A stretch of DNA of 64,000 nt from Lysobacter luteus (GCF_907164845.1 NZ_OU015430.1:496001-560000); one strand, 5' to 3'; counted from the first letter of the stretch, positions 25,678 to 32,837 are shown. Notes: generated from the letters alone by a model not told the origin. A program made the numbers and translations.

Positions 25678-26114
25678 GATGCAGCTCCCTCGCGGCCCGC
25701 CAGTTCCACCACTGCCGGCTCCAGTCCCTGGAGGCCGGCGCGGCGGCCCTGGTCGAGCGCGCTGTCGAGGTCGCAACCGCGGTTGAGGGCTTCGTCGAGG
25801 GCCACCATCGCCCCGACGCGGTTGCCGCTGGCGCAGTGGATCAGCACGGGGCCGCGCGCGCGTGCGGCATCCAGCTCGCGGCCGAACTCGCGCACGCGTT
25901 CGCGGTCGAGGTCATCGGCCCCGCGCACCGGCAGCGCAACGTAGCGCAGGCCCAGCCGTTCGGCTTCGGCCGCCTCGTCATAGTCGACCGCCTCGTCCGG
26001 CGCGCGCAGGTTTATCACCGTGCGCACACCCTCGCGTGCCAGTGCGGCCAGCTGCTCGGGCGTGGGTTGGCCTGCGGAGTAATGGTCGTCGGCATAGCAC
26101 TTGGGTTGGGACAT
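25674..26114 (-). CDS. DUF442 / beta-lactamase-hydrolase-like phosphatase domain protein
   Basis: 146 residues. The P-loop HCASGNRVGA is the Cys-x5-Arg phosphatase signature of the dual-specificity fold; GVRTVINLRAPDEAVDY is typical of DUF442. In some species this domain is fused to a persulfide dioxygenase (Blh, CstB-related systems). Here it is a separate gene overlapping that enzyme by 4 bp. AGGAGG precedes ATG 26114; a run of nine G (26130-26138) lies just upstream. Confidence 0.85.
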   Translation of the reverse strand: MSQPKCYADDHYSAGQPTPEQLAALAREGVRTVINLRAPDEAVDYDEAAEAERLGLRYVALPVRGADDLDRERVREFGRELDAARARGPVLIHCASGNRVGAMVALDEALNRGCDLDSALDQGRRAGLQGLEPAVVELAGREGAAS

Positions 26115-26150
26115 GTCGTGCCTCCTGGTGGGGGGGGGTGGAGCGGGCGG

Positions 26151-26930
26151 TCAGAGCCAGCCCAGTTCGGTCGCAGTGCGGTAGAGCATGTACAGCGCGA
26201 CCACAACGATCAGTGCCGCGAGCACCGTGTTGAGCGCGCCCTTGCGGTCAGCCAGACGCGTCGCCAGCCGGGTGCCGAACAGGCTCCCGACTGCGCCGCC
26301 GCCGATGAAAACGGCCGCCAGCGGCCAGGCAACCAGCCCGGAGCTGGCGTAGCTGAGTGCGGTGGTCAGCCCGAACGCGGTGACCGCGACCAGCGACGAG
26401 CCGACCGCGAACAGGATCGGCATGCCGGTCGAGGCGATCAGCCCTGGCACCACCAGGAAGCCACCGCCAATACCGAAGAAACCCGACAACAAGCCGGTCG
26501 CCGCGCCCGAGCCGAGCAGCCGCGGCGCGTTGCCCCGGTTCAGCACCACTGCGGGGTCGCCCTCGCGGCCGCGCGAGCGGAACATCAACCCGGCCACCAC
26601 CAGCATCAGCAGCGCGAACATCACCAGCAGCCGCTGTCCGTCCATCGCCTTGCCGAGCATCGCACCGAACCACGCGCCCACGACGCCGGCGGTGGCGAAC
26701 ACGGCCGCGCAGCGCCACTTCACGTTGCGCTTGCGGGCATGGCCGGTCAGGCCGATGAGCGCATTGGCGGCGACGGCCAGCGCGCTGGTGCCGATCGCCA
26801 CGTGCGGGTCCTGCACGCCAACCAGGTAGACCATCAACGGCACCGCGAGGATCGACCCGCCGCCACCGACCAGGCCGAGGGTGAAACCCACCGCGCTGCC
26901 GGCCAGTGCGCCCAGCAGGAACTCCAGCAT
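26151..26930 (-). CDS. TSUP (TauE/SafE) family sulfite/sulfur-anion exporter
   Basis: 259 residues, seven or eight predicted helices. GFTLGLVGGGGSILAVPLMV and, in the second half, GLLSGFFGIGGGFLVVPGLI are the duplicated TSUP motifs. In BigR operons this protein is thought to export sulfite or thiosulfate produced by persulfide dioxygenase. It begins 2 bp after the bigR stop. Confidence 0.9.
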   Translation of the reverse strand: MLEFLLGALAGSAVGFTLGLVGGGGSILAVPLMVYLVGVQDPHVAIGTSALAVAANALIGLTGHARKRNVKWRCAAVFATAGVVGAWFGAMLGKAMDGQRLLVMFALLMLVVAGLMFRSRGREGDPAVVLNRGNAPRLLGSGAATGLLSGFFGIGGGFLVVPGLIASTGMPILFAVGSSLVAVTAFGLTTALSYASSGLVAWPLAAVFIGGGAVGSLFGTRLATRLADRKGALNTVLAALIVVVALYMLYRTATELGWL

Positions 26931-26932
26931 GG

Positions 26933-27283
26933 TCACTGCGCCACCTCCTGCTGGCCGCAGTAGGCGGCGTACAGCACGTCCAGCACGCTGGCGGCGGGGC
27001 CGGGCGCCATTGAATAGAAGATGGTCTGTGCCTCGCGCCGGGTCGTCACCAGTGCCATCTCGCGCAGCACGGCCAGGTGTTGCGACAGCGCGGACATGCT
27101 CAGCCCGGTGATCGGCTGCAGCTCGCCGACCGAGCGCTCGCCCTCGACCAACTGGCACAGCACGAGCAGGCGCGCGGGGTGGGCGAGCGCCTTGAGCAGG
27201 GCTGCGGCCTGGTCGGCATGACGCGCCATTTCCTCAATCGAGGGCAGGCTGCGGCGGGGGACGGATGCGGGGGCGGTGTTCAT
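26933..27283 (-). CDS. bigR: ArsR-family sulfide/persulfide repressor BigR/SqrR-like
   Basis: 116 residues from ATG 27283 (another ATG at 27289 adds two). Winged-helix ArsR fold with LKALAHPARLLVLCQLVEGE and recognition helix TGLSMSALSQHLAVLREMAL. Two cysteines, in VLCQLVEGE and near the end in AAYCGQQ, match the redox pair that forms a disulfide or tetrasulfide in BigR/SqrR to release DNA. It heads a four-gene minus-strand operon and is divergent from the second sulfur operon, with a palindromic operator between them. Confidence 0.9.
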   Translation of the reverse strand: MNTAPASVPRRSLPSIEEMARHADQAAALLKALAHPARLLVLCQLVEGERSVGELQPITGLSMSALSQHLAVLREMALVTTRREAQTIFYSMAPGPAASVLDVLYAAYCGQQEVAQ

Positions 27284-27305
27284 CGGCATGTAGTTTAGGT
27301 ATCGC

Positions 27306-27347
27306 TTGACAAGAGATCATGACGACACTAATTTAGCAATAGCTAAA
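27306..27347 (+). promoter_or_regulatory. Promoter with BigR-type operator
   Basis: TTGACA at 27306 and TAATTT at 27329 form a 17-bp-spaced sigma-70 promoter towards the MBL gene. Overlapping the -10, TTTAGC-AATA-GCTAAA (27332-27347) is a perfect 6-bp palindrome of the AT-rich kind bound by BigR. A half-site TTTAG at 27294 lies next to the bigR start. Binding would block both directions. Confidence 0.8.
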
Positions 27348-27368
27348 GGTAATGGCAAGGAGACATGC

Positions 27369-28241
27369 ATGAATCCGCTTGTCCAAAGCTTCTACGACCC
27401 GGCCACGTCGACGTTCACCTACGTGGTGTACGACCGGGACGGTGGTCACGCGGCGATCGTCGATCCGGTGCTGGACTTCGATCCGGCGGCCGCTCGCATC
27501 TCGACGGCCTCTGCCGACCGTGTGCTCGGTTTTGTTCGTGAGCACGCGCTGACGGTCGACTGGATCCTGGAAACCCACGCCCATGCCGACCACCTCACGG
27601 CCGCCGCGCAGCTGCGGCGCGAAACCGGCGCGCGGGTCGCGATCGGCCGCGGCATCACCGCGGTGCAGGCCCGCTTCAAGACCCTGTTCGGGCTGGAGCC
27701 GGATTTCCCTACCGACGGCAGCCAGTTCGACCGGCTTTTCGCCGACGGCGACGAGTTCGCCATCGGCGAGCTGCGGGCGCGGGTGGTCGCCACGCCGGGT
27801 CATACCGATGACAGCCTCACCTACGTGGTCGGCGATGCCGCCTTCGTGGGCGACACCGTGTTCGCACCGGAAACCGGCACCGCCCGCGCGGACTTCCCGG
27901 GCGGCGACGCGGGCAAGCTCTACCGTTCGATCCGGCGCTTGTTCGAGCTGCCAGCCGACACCCGGCTGTTCCTGTGCCATGACTACCCGCCCGCCGAGCG
28001 CGAGGCGCGCGCGCAGAGTTCGCTGGACGAACAGCGCCAGAAGAACGTGCATGTCGGCGGCGATGCCGACGAGGCGAGCTTCGTGAAGTTGCGCACCGGG
28101 CGTGACGCGGGCCTGGCCGCCCCCAGGCTCATCCTGCCGGCGCTGCAGGTCAACATCCGCGCCGGCGAGCTGCCGCCCCCGGACGCCAATGGCATCCGCT
28201 ACCTGCGACTGCCAATCAACCAGCTGGCAGGTGCCCAATGA
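27369..28241 (+). CDS. MBL-fold hydrolase / persulfide dioxygenase, Blh-like
   Basis: 290 residues. [16 protein letters not shown] is the metal motif, [21 protein letters not shown] and [20 protein letters not shown] complete the site, and CHDYPP lies near the C-terminus. The sequence class is that of BLH-type persulfide dioxygenases and differs from the ETHE1-like enzyme across the operator. ATG 27369 has AAGGAGA upstream. It is first in a three-gene operon with two YeeE/YedE half-transporters (4-bp overlaps). Confidence 0.88.
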   Translation: MNPLVQSFYDPATSTFTYVVYDRDGGHAAIVDPVLDFDPAAARISTASADRVLGFVREHALTVDWILETHAHADHLTAAAQLRRETGARVAIGRGITAVQARFKTLFGLEPDFPTDGSQFDRLFADGDEFAIGELRARVVATPGHTDDSLTYVVGDAAFVGDTVFAPETGTARADFPGGDAGKLYRSIRRLFELPADTRLFLCHDYPPAEREARAQSSLDEQRQKNVHVGGDADEASFVKLRTGRDAGLAAPRLILPALQVNIRAGELPPPDANGIRYLRLPINQLAGAQ

Positions 28242-28663
28242 CCATGGCCTGGTGGACTGCCCTTGCGGGTGGCGTGCTGATCGGCCTGTCGGCGACGTTG
28301 CTGTTGTGGCTCAACGGCCGGGTGGCCGGGGTCAGCGGCATTATCGGCGGGGTGGTGTTCCGGGTCCGCGGCGACGTCGCGTGGCGGGCCGCGTTCCTGG
28401 TCGGGCTGGTGCTCGCCGCCGGGTTGTACATGGCGCTGGTACCCGGCGCCCCGCAGCCGCGTGCCGGCTTCCCACCGCTGGCGCTTGTGGCCGCGGGCCT
28501 GCTGGTCGGCTTCGGCACGAGCATGGGCAACGGCTGTACCAGCGGCCACGGCGTGTGCGGCATCGGCCGGTTGTCCACGCGCTCCATCGTGGCGGTCGTG
28601 ACCTTCATGGCCACTGCCGTCGCAACCACCTTCGTCGTGCACCACCTCGGGAGCTGGACATGA
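28238..28663 (+). CDS. YeeE/YedE (TsuA-like) family membrane protein, first half
   Basis: 141 residues, four predicted helices. [20 protein letters not shown] is the YeeE/YedE signature with the cysteines that bind thiosulfate-like sulfur species in TsuA. The start overlaps the MBL stop by 4 bp and its own stop overlaps the next half-transporter by 4 bp. The pair likely acts together in moving a sulfur anion. Confidence 0.9.
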   Translation: MTMAWWTALAGGVLIGLSATLLLWLNGRVAGVSGIIGGVVFRVRGDVAWRAAFLVGLVLAAGLYMALVPGAPQPRAGFPPLALVAAGLLVGFGTSMGNGCTSGHGVCGIGRLSTRSIVAVVTFMATAVATTFVVHHLGSWT

Positions 28664-29076
28664 AGAAGTTCACCTTCGCCGCGCTGGCGTCCGGCGCACT
28701 GTTCGGGCTTGGCCTGGCGATGTCGGGCATGACCGACGCCCGCATCATCCTCGGCTTCCTCGACGTGGCCGGCGAGTTCGACCCGACGCTGCTGTTCGTG
28801 CTCGGTGGCGCGGTGATGACGACGCTGGTGCTGTTCCGGCCAGTCCTGCGGCGGGGTAGCCCGTTGCTGGCCGATTCGTTCCGGGTGCCCGGTGTCACCA
28901 GGGTGGATCGCAGGCTGCTGGGCGGCGCCGCGCTGTTCGGCATCGGCTGGGGAATCGCCGGCTACTGTCCGGGCCCGGCGCTGGCCGGGCTGGGCGTGGG
29001 TTCCACCGAAGCGCTCTGGTTCGTGCCGTCGATGCTCGGGGGCTTGCTGCTGTACCGGCTGGTCAACCGCCCCTGA
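28660..29076 (+). CDS. YeeE/YedE family membrane protein, second half
   Basis: 138 residues, four predicted helices. [15 protein letters not shown] and [19 protein letters not shown] (with the conserved Cys) are typical of the second YedE half. It overlaps the preceding half by 4 bp. About 80 bp of intergenic sequence, containing an orphan Anr-type palindrome, separates it from the convergent L,D-transpeptidase gene. Confidence 0.9.
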   Translation: MKKFTFAALASGALFGLGLAMSGMTDARIILGFLDVAGEFDPTLLFVLGGAVMTTLVLFRPVLRRGSPLLADSFRVPGVTRVDRRLLGGAALFGIGWGIAGYCPGPALAGLGVGSTEALWFVPSMLGGLLLYRLVNRP

Positions 29077-29127
29077 CCGGGGCGGCACTGCCTCACGGGT
29101 TGGCGGGCAGCACGATGTGGCCTTGTA

Positions 29128-29141
29128 TTGACGGAGATCAA
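29128..29141. promoter_or_regulatory. Orphan Anr-type palindrome between convergent genes
   Basis: TTGACGGAGATCAA matches TTGAC-N4-ATCAA perfectly. It lies between two gene ends, with no start codon nearby on either strand and no NANNNT hexamer at the spacing used elsewhere. It may be a relic, a decoy, or the promoter of an antisense RNA. Confidence 0.45.
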
Positions 29142-29159
29142 GTTCCGCGGCGTGGGGAT

Positions 29160-30173
29160 TCAGCGTTCGTCCGTGCCAGGCTGGTCGCTGGTGAGCACCT
29201 GTTCGGATGGAAGCGTCGGTGAGTTCAACGGTCCATCCGTGATCACCAGCGTGCTGCCCGGGCGCAACTGGCTCCTGACCAGCTCTGCGAAGTGGGGTGG
29301 AACCGCGATGCGCCCGGATTCGACCGCCTCGCGGATCGTCGTATCCGGCACCGCCGCCGGAGAGGCATAGACCGACAGCCAGCGCGGCGCGACGCCCGCC
29401 CGCGCTTCCGCTCCGGGCTCGCTGCCGTTGGTGTCGAGTACGACATAGGCTCGGGTGCCCGTGGCCGGAGGGTCGTCGAGCATGACCGCGGCGCGGCCGA
29501 TCTCCACCGCGTTGCGCCGGACTACGACAGCGCTGTCGGCGAGGCTGAGCACTACGGTCAGAGGACCCACCGGAGCGCGTTCCGGCGACCATGAAAAGCC
29601 GGACGGAGCCGCCTGGCCAGCCACATCCATCCCGGAAGCCGCCAGGACCCCCGGCGCCGCGGCCGCCGAGGGTGGCGTGCCGCCTTCCGCGATCACCACT
29701 ACGGTGCCTACGCGGGTCTGACCGAACAGGATTTCAGCGAAACCGTGGGGCAGTCTCACGCACCCGTGGGAAGCGGGGTGACCCGGGAGGGAACCTGCAT
29801 GCAGCGCCAAGCCGTCCCACGACAACCGCTGCATGAAGGGCATCGGGGCATCGTCGTAAAGGTTGGAAAAGTGCTCGCGGCGCTTTTGCAGAATGGTGTA
29901 AACCCCCGGCGGCGTCTGGTGACCGGCCTTGCCGGTGCTGACCGTCGACACCCCGATGCGAACCCCGTCGCTGTAGACATAGGCGCGTTGGGCGGAGAGG
30001 CTGATGAACACCACCAGCGGCCCGACGGGCGTCTGCTGCGGACTCCATTGGAACTCGCCGGGTTGCAGGCCGTCGCTTCCCGCTACGGATGCTGGTAAAG
30101 GCACGGCGGCATTGGCCACCAGCGTAGCGAGCAGTAGCAGGAGGGTCGGCAGGAGTGGGAAGCGCATCATCAT
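29160..30173 (-). CDS. Exported L,D-transpeptidase (YkuD) with a second degenerate domain
   Basis: 337 residues from ATG 30173; three ATGs stand in a row (30173, 30170, 30167) and transcription is predicted to begin at 30170. A signal peptide (RFPLLPTLLLLLATLVANAA) leads into a YkuD domain: AYVYSDGVRIGVSTVSTGK, TPPGVYTILQK and the catalytic HPASHGCVRLP. It would crosslink peptidoglycan in the periplasm. The C-terminal third repeats the domain's opening (FSWSPERAPVGPLTVVLSL versus FQWSPQQTPVGPLVVFISL) but has no HGC site. The frame is open for 100 more residues upstream without sense. Confidence 0.88.
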   Translation of the reverse strand: MMMRFPLLPTLLLLLATLVANAAVPLPASVAGSDGLQPGEFQWSPQQTPVGPLVVFISLSAQRAYVYSDGVRIGVSTVSTGKAGHQTPPGVYTILQKRREHFSNLYDDAPMPFMQRLSWDGLALHAGSLPGHPASHGCVRLPHGFAEILFGQTRVGTVVVIAEGGTPPSAAAAPGVLAASGMDVAGQAAPSGFSWSPERAPVGPLTVVLSLADSAVVVRRNAVEIGRAAVMLDDPPATGTRAYVVLDTNGSEPGAEARAGVAPRWLSVYASPAAVPDTTIREAVESGRIAVPPHFAELVRSQLRPGSTLVITDGPLNSPTLPSEQVLTSDQPGTDER

Positions 30174-30176
30174 TGC

Positions 30177-30218
30177 AGCATGCACCTGACTACCGACGCA
30201 TGGCTTGACGTCGATCAA
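30177..30218 (-). promoter_or_regulatory. Anr-type promoter of the L,D-transpeptidase gene, leaderless
   Basis: TTGACGTCGATCAA (30205-30218), a perfect TTGAC-N4-ATCAA. On the minus strand CATGCT (30182..30177) lies 29.5 bp from the centre and transcription would start at 30170, the second of three ATGs. On the plus strand CACAGT (30240-30245) lies 28.5 bp away and would drive the decayed gene downstream. Confidence 0.68.
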
Positions 30219-30259
30219 CATCCCGCCGCCTGTTCCCGGCACAGTGCCGGGACGAAGCA

Positions 30260-30541
30260 TGCGAACGCAGGCCGCCGCTAATTCCATAGCGCGTCGACTG
30301 GGATTCGTCGCGGAGGAACTGGGATTGCGAGTGGTATCCACCTGTCTGACGGCAGCGAGCCGGTGGGGCGCGGCATCGGGCCGACGCATGCCGAAGCCGG
30401 CATCGTGTGCACGTTGCGGGCGGGGGACATCGTGGACAACGGGCAGCCGCTGTCGAGGTACATGCGAACTCACGCGGGGAACTCGCCTATGCCCTGCAGT
30501 TCGCCGCCATGCGACCGGACGTCGTGTTGATCGCGGACTGA
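30260..30541 (+). pseudogene. Remnant of thymidine phosphorylase (type 2/AMP phosphorylase group)
   Basis: No intact gene occupies this 390-bp gap. One frame reads HLSDGSEPVGRGIGP, the catalytic-domain motif of thymidine phosphorylases, running into AEAGIVCTLRAGDIVDNGQP, which looks like the C-terminal domain. A one-base shift near 30478 then gives ELAYALQFAAMRPDVVLIAD and a stop at 30541, again a fitting C-terminus. An N-terminal relic may begin at ATG 30260 (ARRLGF). Some 400 residues are missing between the pieces. Identification rests on motif memory only. Confidence 0.5.
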
Positions 30542-30562
30542 CCGCATCTGCACCCGCGTGAC

Positions 30563-30973
30563 TCAGGGTTCTGGCGTACCCGTGTCCTGGTTGCCCGCGG
30601 CCAGGTCTGCCCGGGCTGTAGCGGCAAGGGCGCGGTACTTCGAGCGAAACGCTTCCAGGTTTTTGTCCTCGATGTCCTCCAGGTCCAGGAGTGCATTGTG
30701 GGCGCCCTGGGTCGCGCGGATAAGCTCATCAAGCTTGATCTGGATGGCCTCGGTGTCCCGGTTCTGGGTGTTCTGGATGAGGAACACGATCAGGAATGTC
30801 ACGATTGTGGTGGTGGTGTTGATCACCAACTGCCAGGTGTCGCTGAAGCCGAACAGCGGGCCGGTGATAAGCCAGCCGAGGATCAGCGCCACCGCGAACG
30901 TGAAGACAGGCGGGTGACCGCAAAAGCGCGAAGATGCCTTTGCGAAACGGGAATACCAAGATGCGTTGCGCAT
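30563..30973 (-). CDS. Low-affinity iron permease family membrane protein
   Basis: 136 residues from ATG 30973 (GGAGGG upstream). Two helices, FTFAVALILGWLITGPLFGF and NTTTTIVTFLIVFLIQNTQN, followed by RDTEAIQIKLDELIRAT and a C-terminal coil, are the pattern of the low-affinity iron permease family. Transport of iron by the bacterial members is not proven. It stands alone between a pseudogene and a tRNA terminator. Confidence 0.82.
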   Translation of the reverse strand: MRNASWYSRFAKASSRFCGHPPVFTFAVALILGWLITGPLFGFSDTWQLVINTTTTIVTFLIVFLIQNTQNRDTEAIQIKLDELIRATQGAHNALLDLEDIEDKNLEAFRSKYRALAATARADLAAGNQDTGTPEP

Positions 30974-31085
30974 TCCGAGACCCTCCGGGTTGGCGTCAAG
31001 GACCCGAGTTAAGCCGATTTGTCTGGCGGATCCAACGACCAAGGCCGGCGGCGGCGCGGCAGGGGCGGGGGCGGGCCACAGGCAC

Positions 31086-31117
31086 AAAAAAAACCCGCTC
31101 CAAGGGCGGGATTTTTT
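31086..31117. terminator. Bidirectional intrinsic terminator after tRNA-Met
   Basis: The stem CCCGC...GCGGG (31094-31110) is flanked by eight A on the left and six T on the right. On the minus strand it ends the tRNA transcript with a U8 tract; on the plus strand it would also stop rightward transcripts. Confidence 0.85.
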
Positions 31118-31147
31118 GGCGCAACGCATTGATTACGTTGATGAATT

Positions 31148-31224
31148 TGGTGGCTATGGGTGGACTCGAACCACCGACCCCGTCATTATGAGTGACGTGC
31201 TCTAACCGGCTGAGCTACATAGCC
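31148..31224 (-). tRNA. tRNA-Met (CAT), elongator type
   Basis: 77 bases including an encoded CCA. The minus strand starts GGCTATGTAGCTCAG and pairs with CATAGCC at the 3' end. The anticodon arm CGTCA-CTCATAA-TGACG has CAT, and the T arm contains GGTTCGAGTCC. The acceptor and D arm resemble E. coli elongator tRNA-Met, not the initiator. A lysidine-modified Ile tRNA also has CAT but would differ in body. Confidence 0.93.
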
Positions 31225-31366
31225 TCGGGGAACCGCGAATTTTTCCTGTACGCGGCTCGCTTGTCAATGACCTCGCCTGCAAGGCCCTGTCGAGCTTGTC
31301 GTCCCACGGGGCGCGTGGCAGAGTCGGGCACAGTGACGCAAGTCAGTCGATTCAGGAGTCCGCATC

Positions 31367-31963
31367 GTGATCGATCCGGACGGTTTCAGACCCAACGTCG
31401 GCATCGTGCTGATGCATCCCGACGGCCGCCTGTTCTGGGCCCGCCGCGTCCGGCGTGATGGCTGGCAGTTCCCGCAGGGCGGGATGAACAGCGACGAGAC
31501 ACCGCTGGAGGCGATGTACCGCGAGCTGCGCGAGGAGACCGGGCTGTTGCCCGAGCACGTCGAAGTGCTGGGCGCGACCCCGGGCTGGCTGCGTTACCGC
31601 CTGCCGCAGCGTGCCATCCGCCGCAACGACCACCTGGTTTGCATCGGCCAGAAGCAGGTCTGGTTCCTGCTGCGCTTGACCGGCCGCGAGACCGACCTGC
31701 GGCTGGACCTGACCGATACCCCCGAGTTCGACCACTGGCGTTGGGTCGACTTCTGGTATCCGCTGGAACACGTGGTGGTGTTCAAGCGCGGCGTGTATGC
31801 GCGCGCCCTGCGCCATTTGGCTCCCTTCGCCCAGCGGATCGCCGGGCCCACGGCCGTTCCACTGCCCGGGCCGGAACAACGCGCCCATGGGGGCTGGAAC
31901 CGGCATCGCCAGCGGGCGCGCCCCGCACGTCGCGGCGACGGTGGGTCGGCTCCTGTTAATTGA
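31367..31963 (+). CDS. rppH: RNA pyrophosphohydrolase RppH
   Basis: 198 residues from GTG 31367, with CAGGAG upstream. It removes pyrophosphate from mRNA 5' ends to start decay. [20 protein letters not shown] is the RppH N-terminus; the Nudix box runs through [20 protein letters not shown]. The C-terminal tail is basic ([15 protein letters not shown]) and longer than in E. coli. A palindrome GTGACGCAAGTCAG lies 21 bp before the start codon. Confidence 0.94.
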   Translation: MIDPDGFRPNVGIVLMHPDGRLFWARRVRRDGWQFPQGGMNSDETPLEAMYRELREETGLLPEHVEVLGATPGWLRYRLPQRAIRRNDHLVCIGQKQVWFLLRLTGRETDLRLDLTDTPEFDHWRWVDFWYPLEHVVVFKRGVYARALRHLAPFAQRIAGPTAVPLPGPEQRAHGGWNRHRQRARPARRGDGGSAPVN

Positions 31964-31978
31964 CAATCATTCTCATTC
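31958..31978 (+). promoter_or_regulatory. Fur-box-like element upstream of bfd
   Basis: The AT-rich stretch AATTGACAATCATTCTCATT stands out in GC-rich surroundings and contains ATCATTCTCATT, resembling repeats of the Fur hexamer. It lies 50-70 bp before the bfd start and overlaps a TTGACA. It begins inside the rppH 3' end. Iron-dependent control of bfd by Fur is well known in other species. Confidence 0.6.
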
Positions 31979-32027
31979 GTAGTCGAATCCGTCCTGCAGC
32001 GAAGGGCTGCCAGCCGGGTTCGACGAC

Positions 32028-32231
32028 GTGTACGTCTGCATCTGCAACGGGGTGACCGACAACGACATCCGCCAGGCGGCTGAGGCCGGCTGCAGGACGA
32101 TGTCGGAGCTGACCATGCGCACCGGCGCCGGGGCCAGTTGTGGTAGTTGCGTCGAGCTGGCGACACAGGTGCTCACCGAGGCCCGCGCGGGCCGCGAGCT
32201 GCCACTGCCGATGTTCCAGCAGGCCGCCTGA
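32028..32231 (+). CDS. bfd: Bacterioferritin-associated ferredoxin Bfd
   Basis: 67 residues from GTG 32028. MYVCICNGVTDNDIRQAAEA and GASCGSCVELATQVL give the CxC...CxxC set that binds a [2Fe-2S] cluster. Bfd passes electrons into bacterioferritin to release stored iron. A Fur-like box lies upstream and bfr follows about 100 bp downstream on the same strand. Confidence 0.92.
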   Translation: MYVCICNGVTDNDIRQAAEAGCRTMSELTMRTGAGASCGSCVELATQVLTEARAGRELPLPMFQQAA

Positions 32232-32336
32232 CCAGGTTGCAGCACCGGCGACCGCGGATGCACCTGATTCGCGTTCCATCACCGGCACCCCCGGCCGCGT
32301 TAGAGTCACCGCCATCCCCGCACTAGGAGCATGGCG

Positions 32337-32807
32337 ATGAAGGGCGACGCCAAGGTCATCGAATTCCTCAACAAGGCGCTCTACAACGAGCTGACCGCGA
32401 TCAACCAGTACTTCCTGCACGCCAAGATGCTGAAGAACTGGGGCCTGAAGGAACTGGCCGACCACGAGTACCACGAGTCGATCGACGAGATGAAGCATGC
32501 CGACAAGCTGTCGGAGCGCATCCTGTTCCTCGACGGCCTGCCGAACTTCCAGGCGCTGGGCAAGCTGCGCATCGGCGAGAACCCGCGCGAGCTGCTGGCC
32601 TGCGACCTGGCGCTGGAGCTGGAAGGGCTGCAGACGCTGCGCGACGCGATCATCCATTGCGAGCAGGTCAGCGACTTCGTCAGCCGCGACCTGTTCGCCG
32701 AGATCCTCGAGTCCGAGGAAGAGCACATCGACTGGATCGAGACCCAGCTGTCGTTGATCGAGCGGATCGGCGAGCAGAACTACCTGGCGCGCCAGATAGA
32801 AGGCTGA
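32337..32807 (+). CDS. bfr: Bacterioferritin
   Basis: 156 residues. ATG 32337 is preferred over ATG 32331 because the AGGAG site is 7 bases from it and touches the earlier one. [20 protein letters not shown] is the classic start. The ferroxidase ligands are visible ([28 protein letters not shown]), and the Met in DEMKHAD is the haem ligand position. Stores iron as a 24-mer. Confidence 0.95.
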   Translation: MKGDAKVIEFLNKALYNELTAINQYFLHAKMLKNWGLKELADHEYHESIDEMKHADKLSERILFLDGLPNFQALGKLRIGENPRELLACDLALELEGLQTLRDAIIHCEQVSDFVSRDLFAEILESEEEHIDWIETQLSLIERIGEQNYLARQIEG

Positions 32808-32818
32808 GGCAACGCGGG

Positions 32819-32837
32819 TCCCCGGTCCCACCGGGGA
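32819..32837. terminator. Hairpin between convergent bfr and DUF4126 genes
   Basis: TCCCCGG-tccca-CCGGGGA, a perfect 7-bp stem. No U-tract follows on either strand, so termination is plausible but not certain. Confidence 0.45.

Noticed and set aside
30205..30561. Intact 118-residue plus-strand protein in the gap after the L,D-transpeptidase
   Set aside because: The frame begins in the Anr box and gives no family resemblance; the informative similarity lies in two other frames, so a pseudogene is the better reading.
31148..31224. tRNA-Ile2 (CAT with lysidine) instead of tRNA-Met
   Set aside because: The acceptor stem GGCTATG and D arm match elongator tRNA-Met; a modification cannot be seen in DNA, so a small doubt remains.
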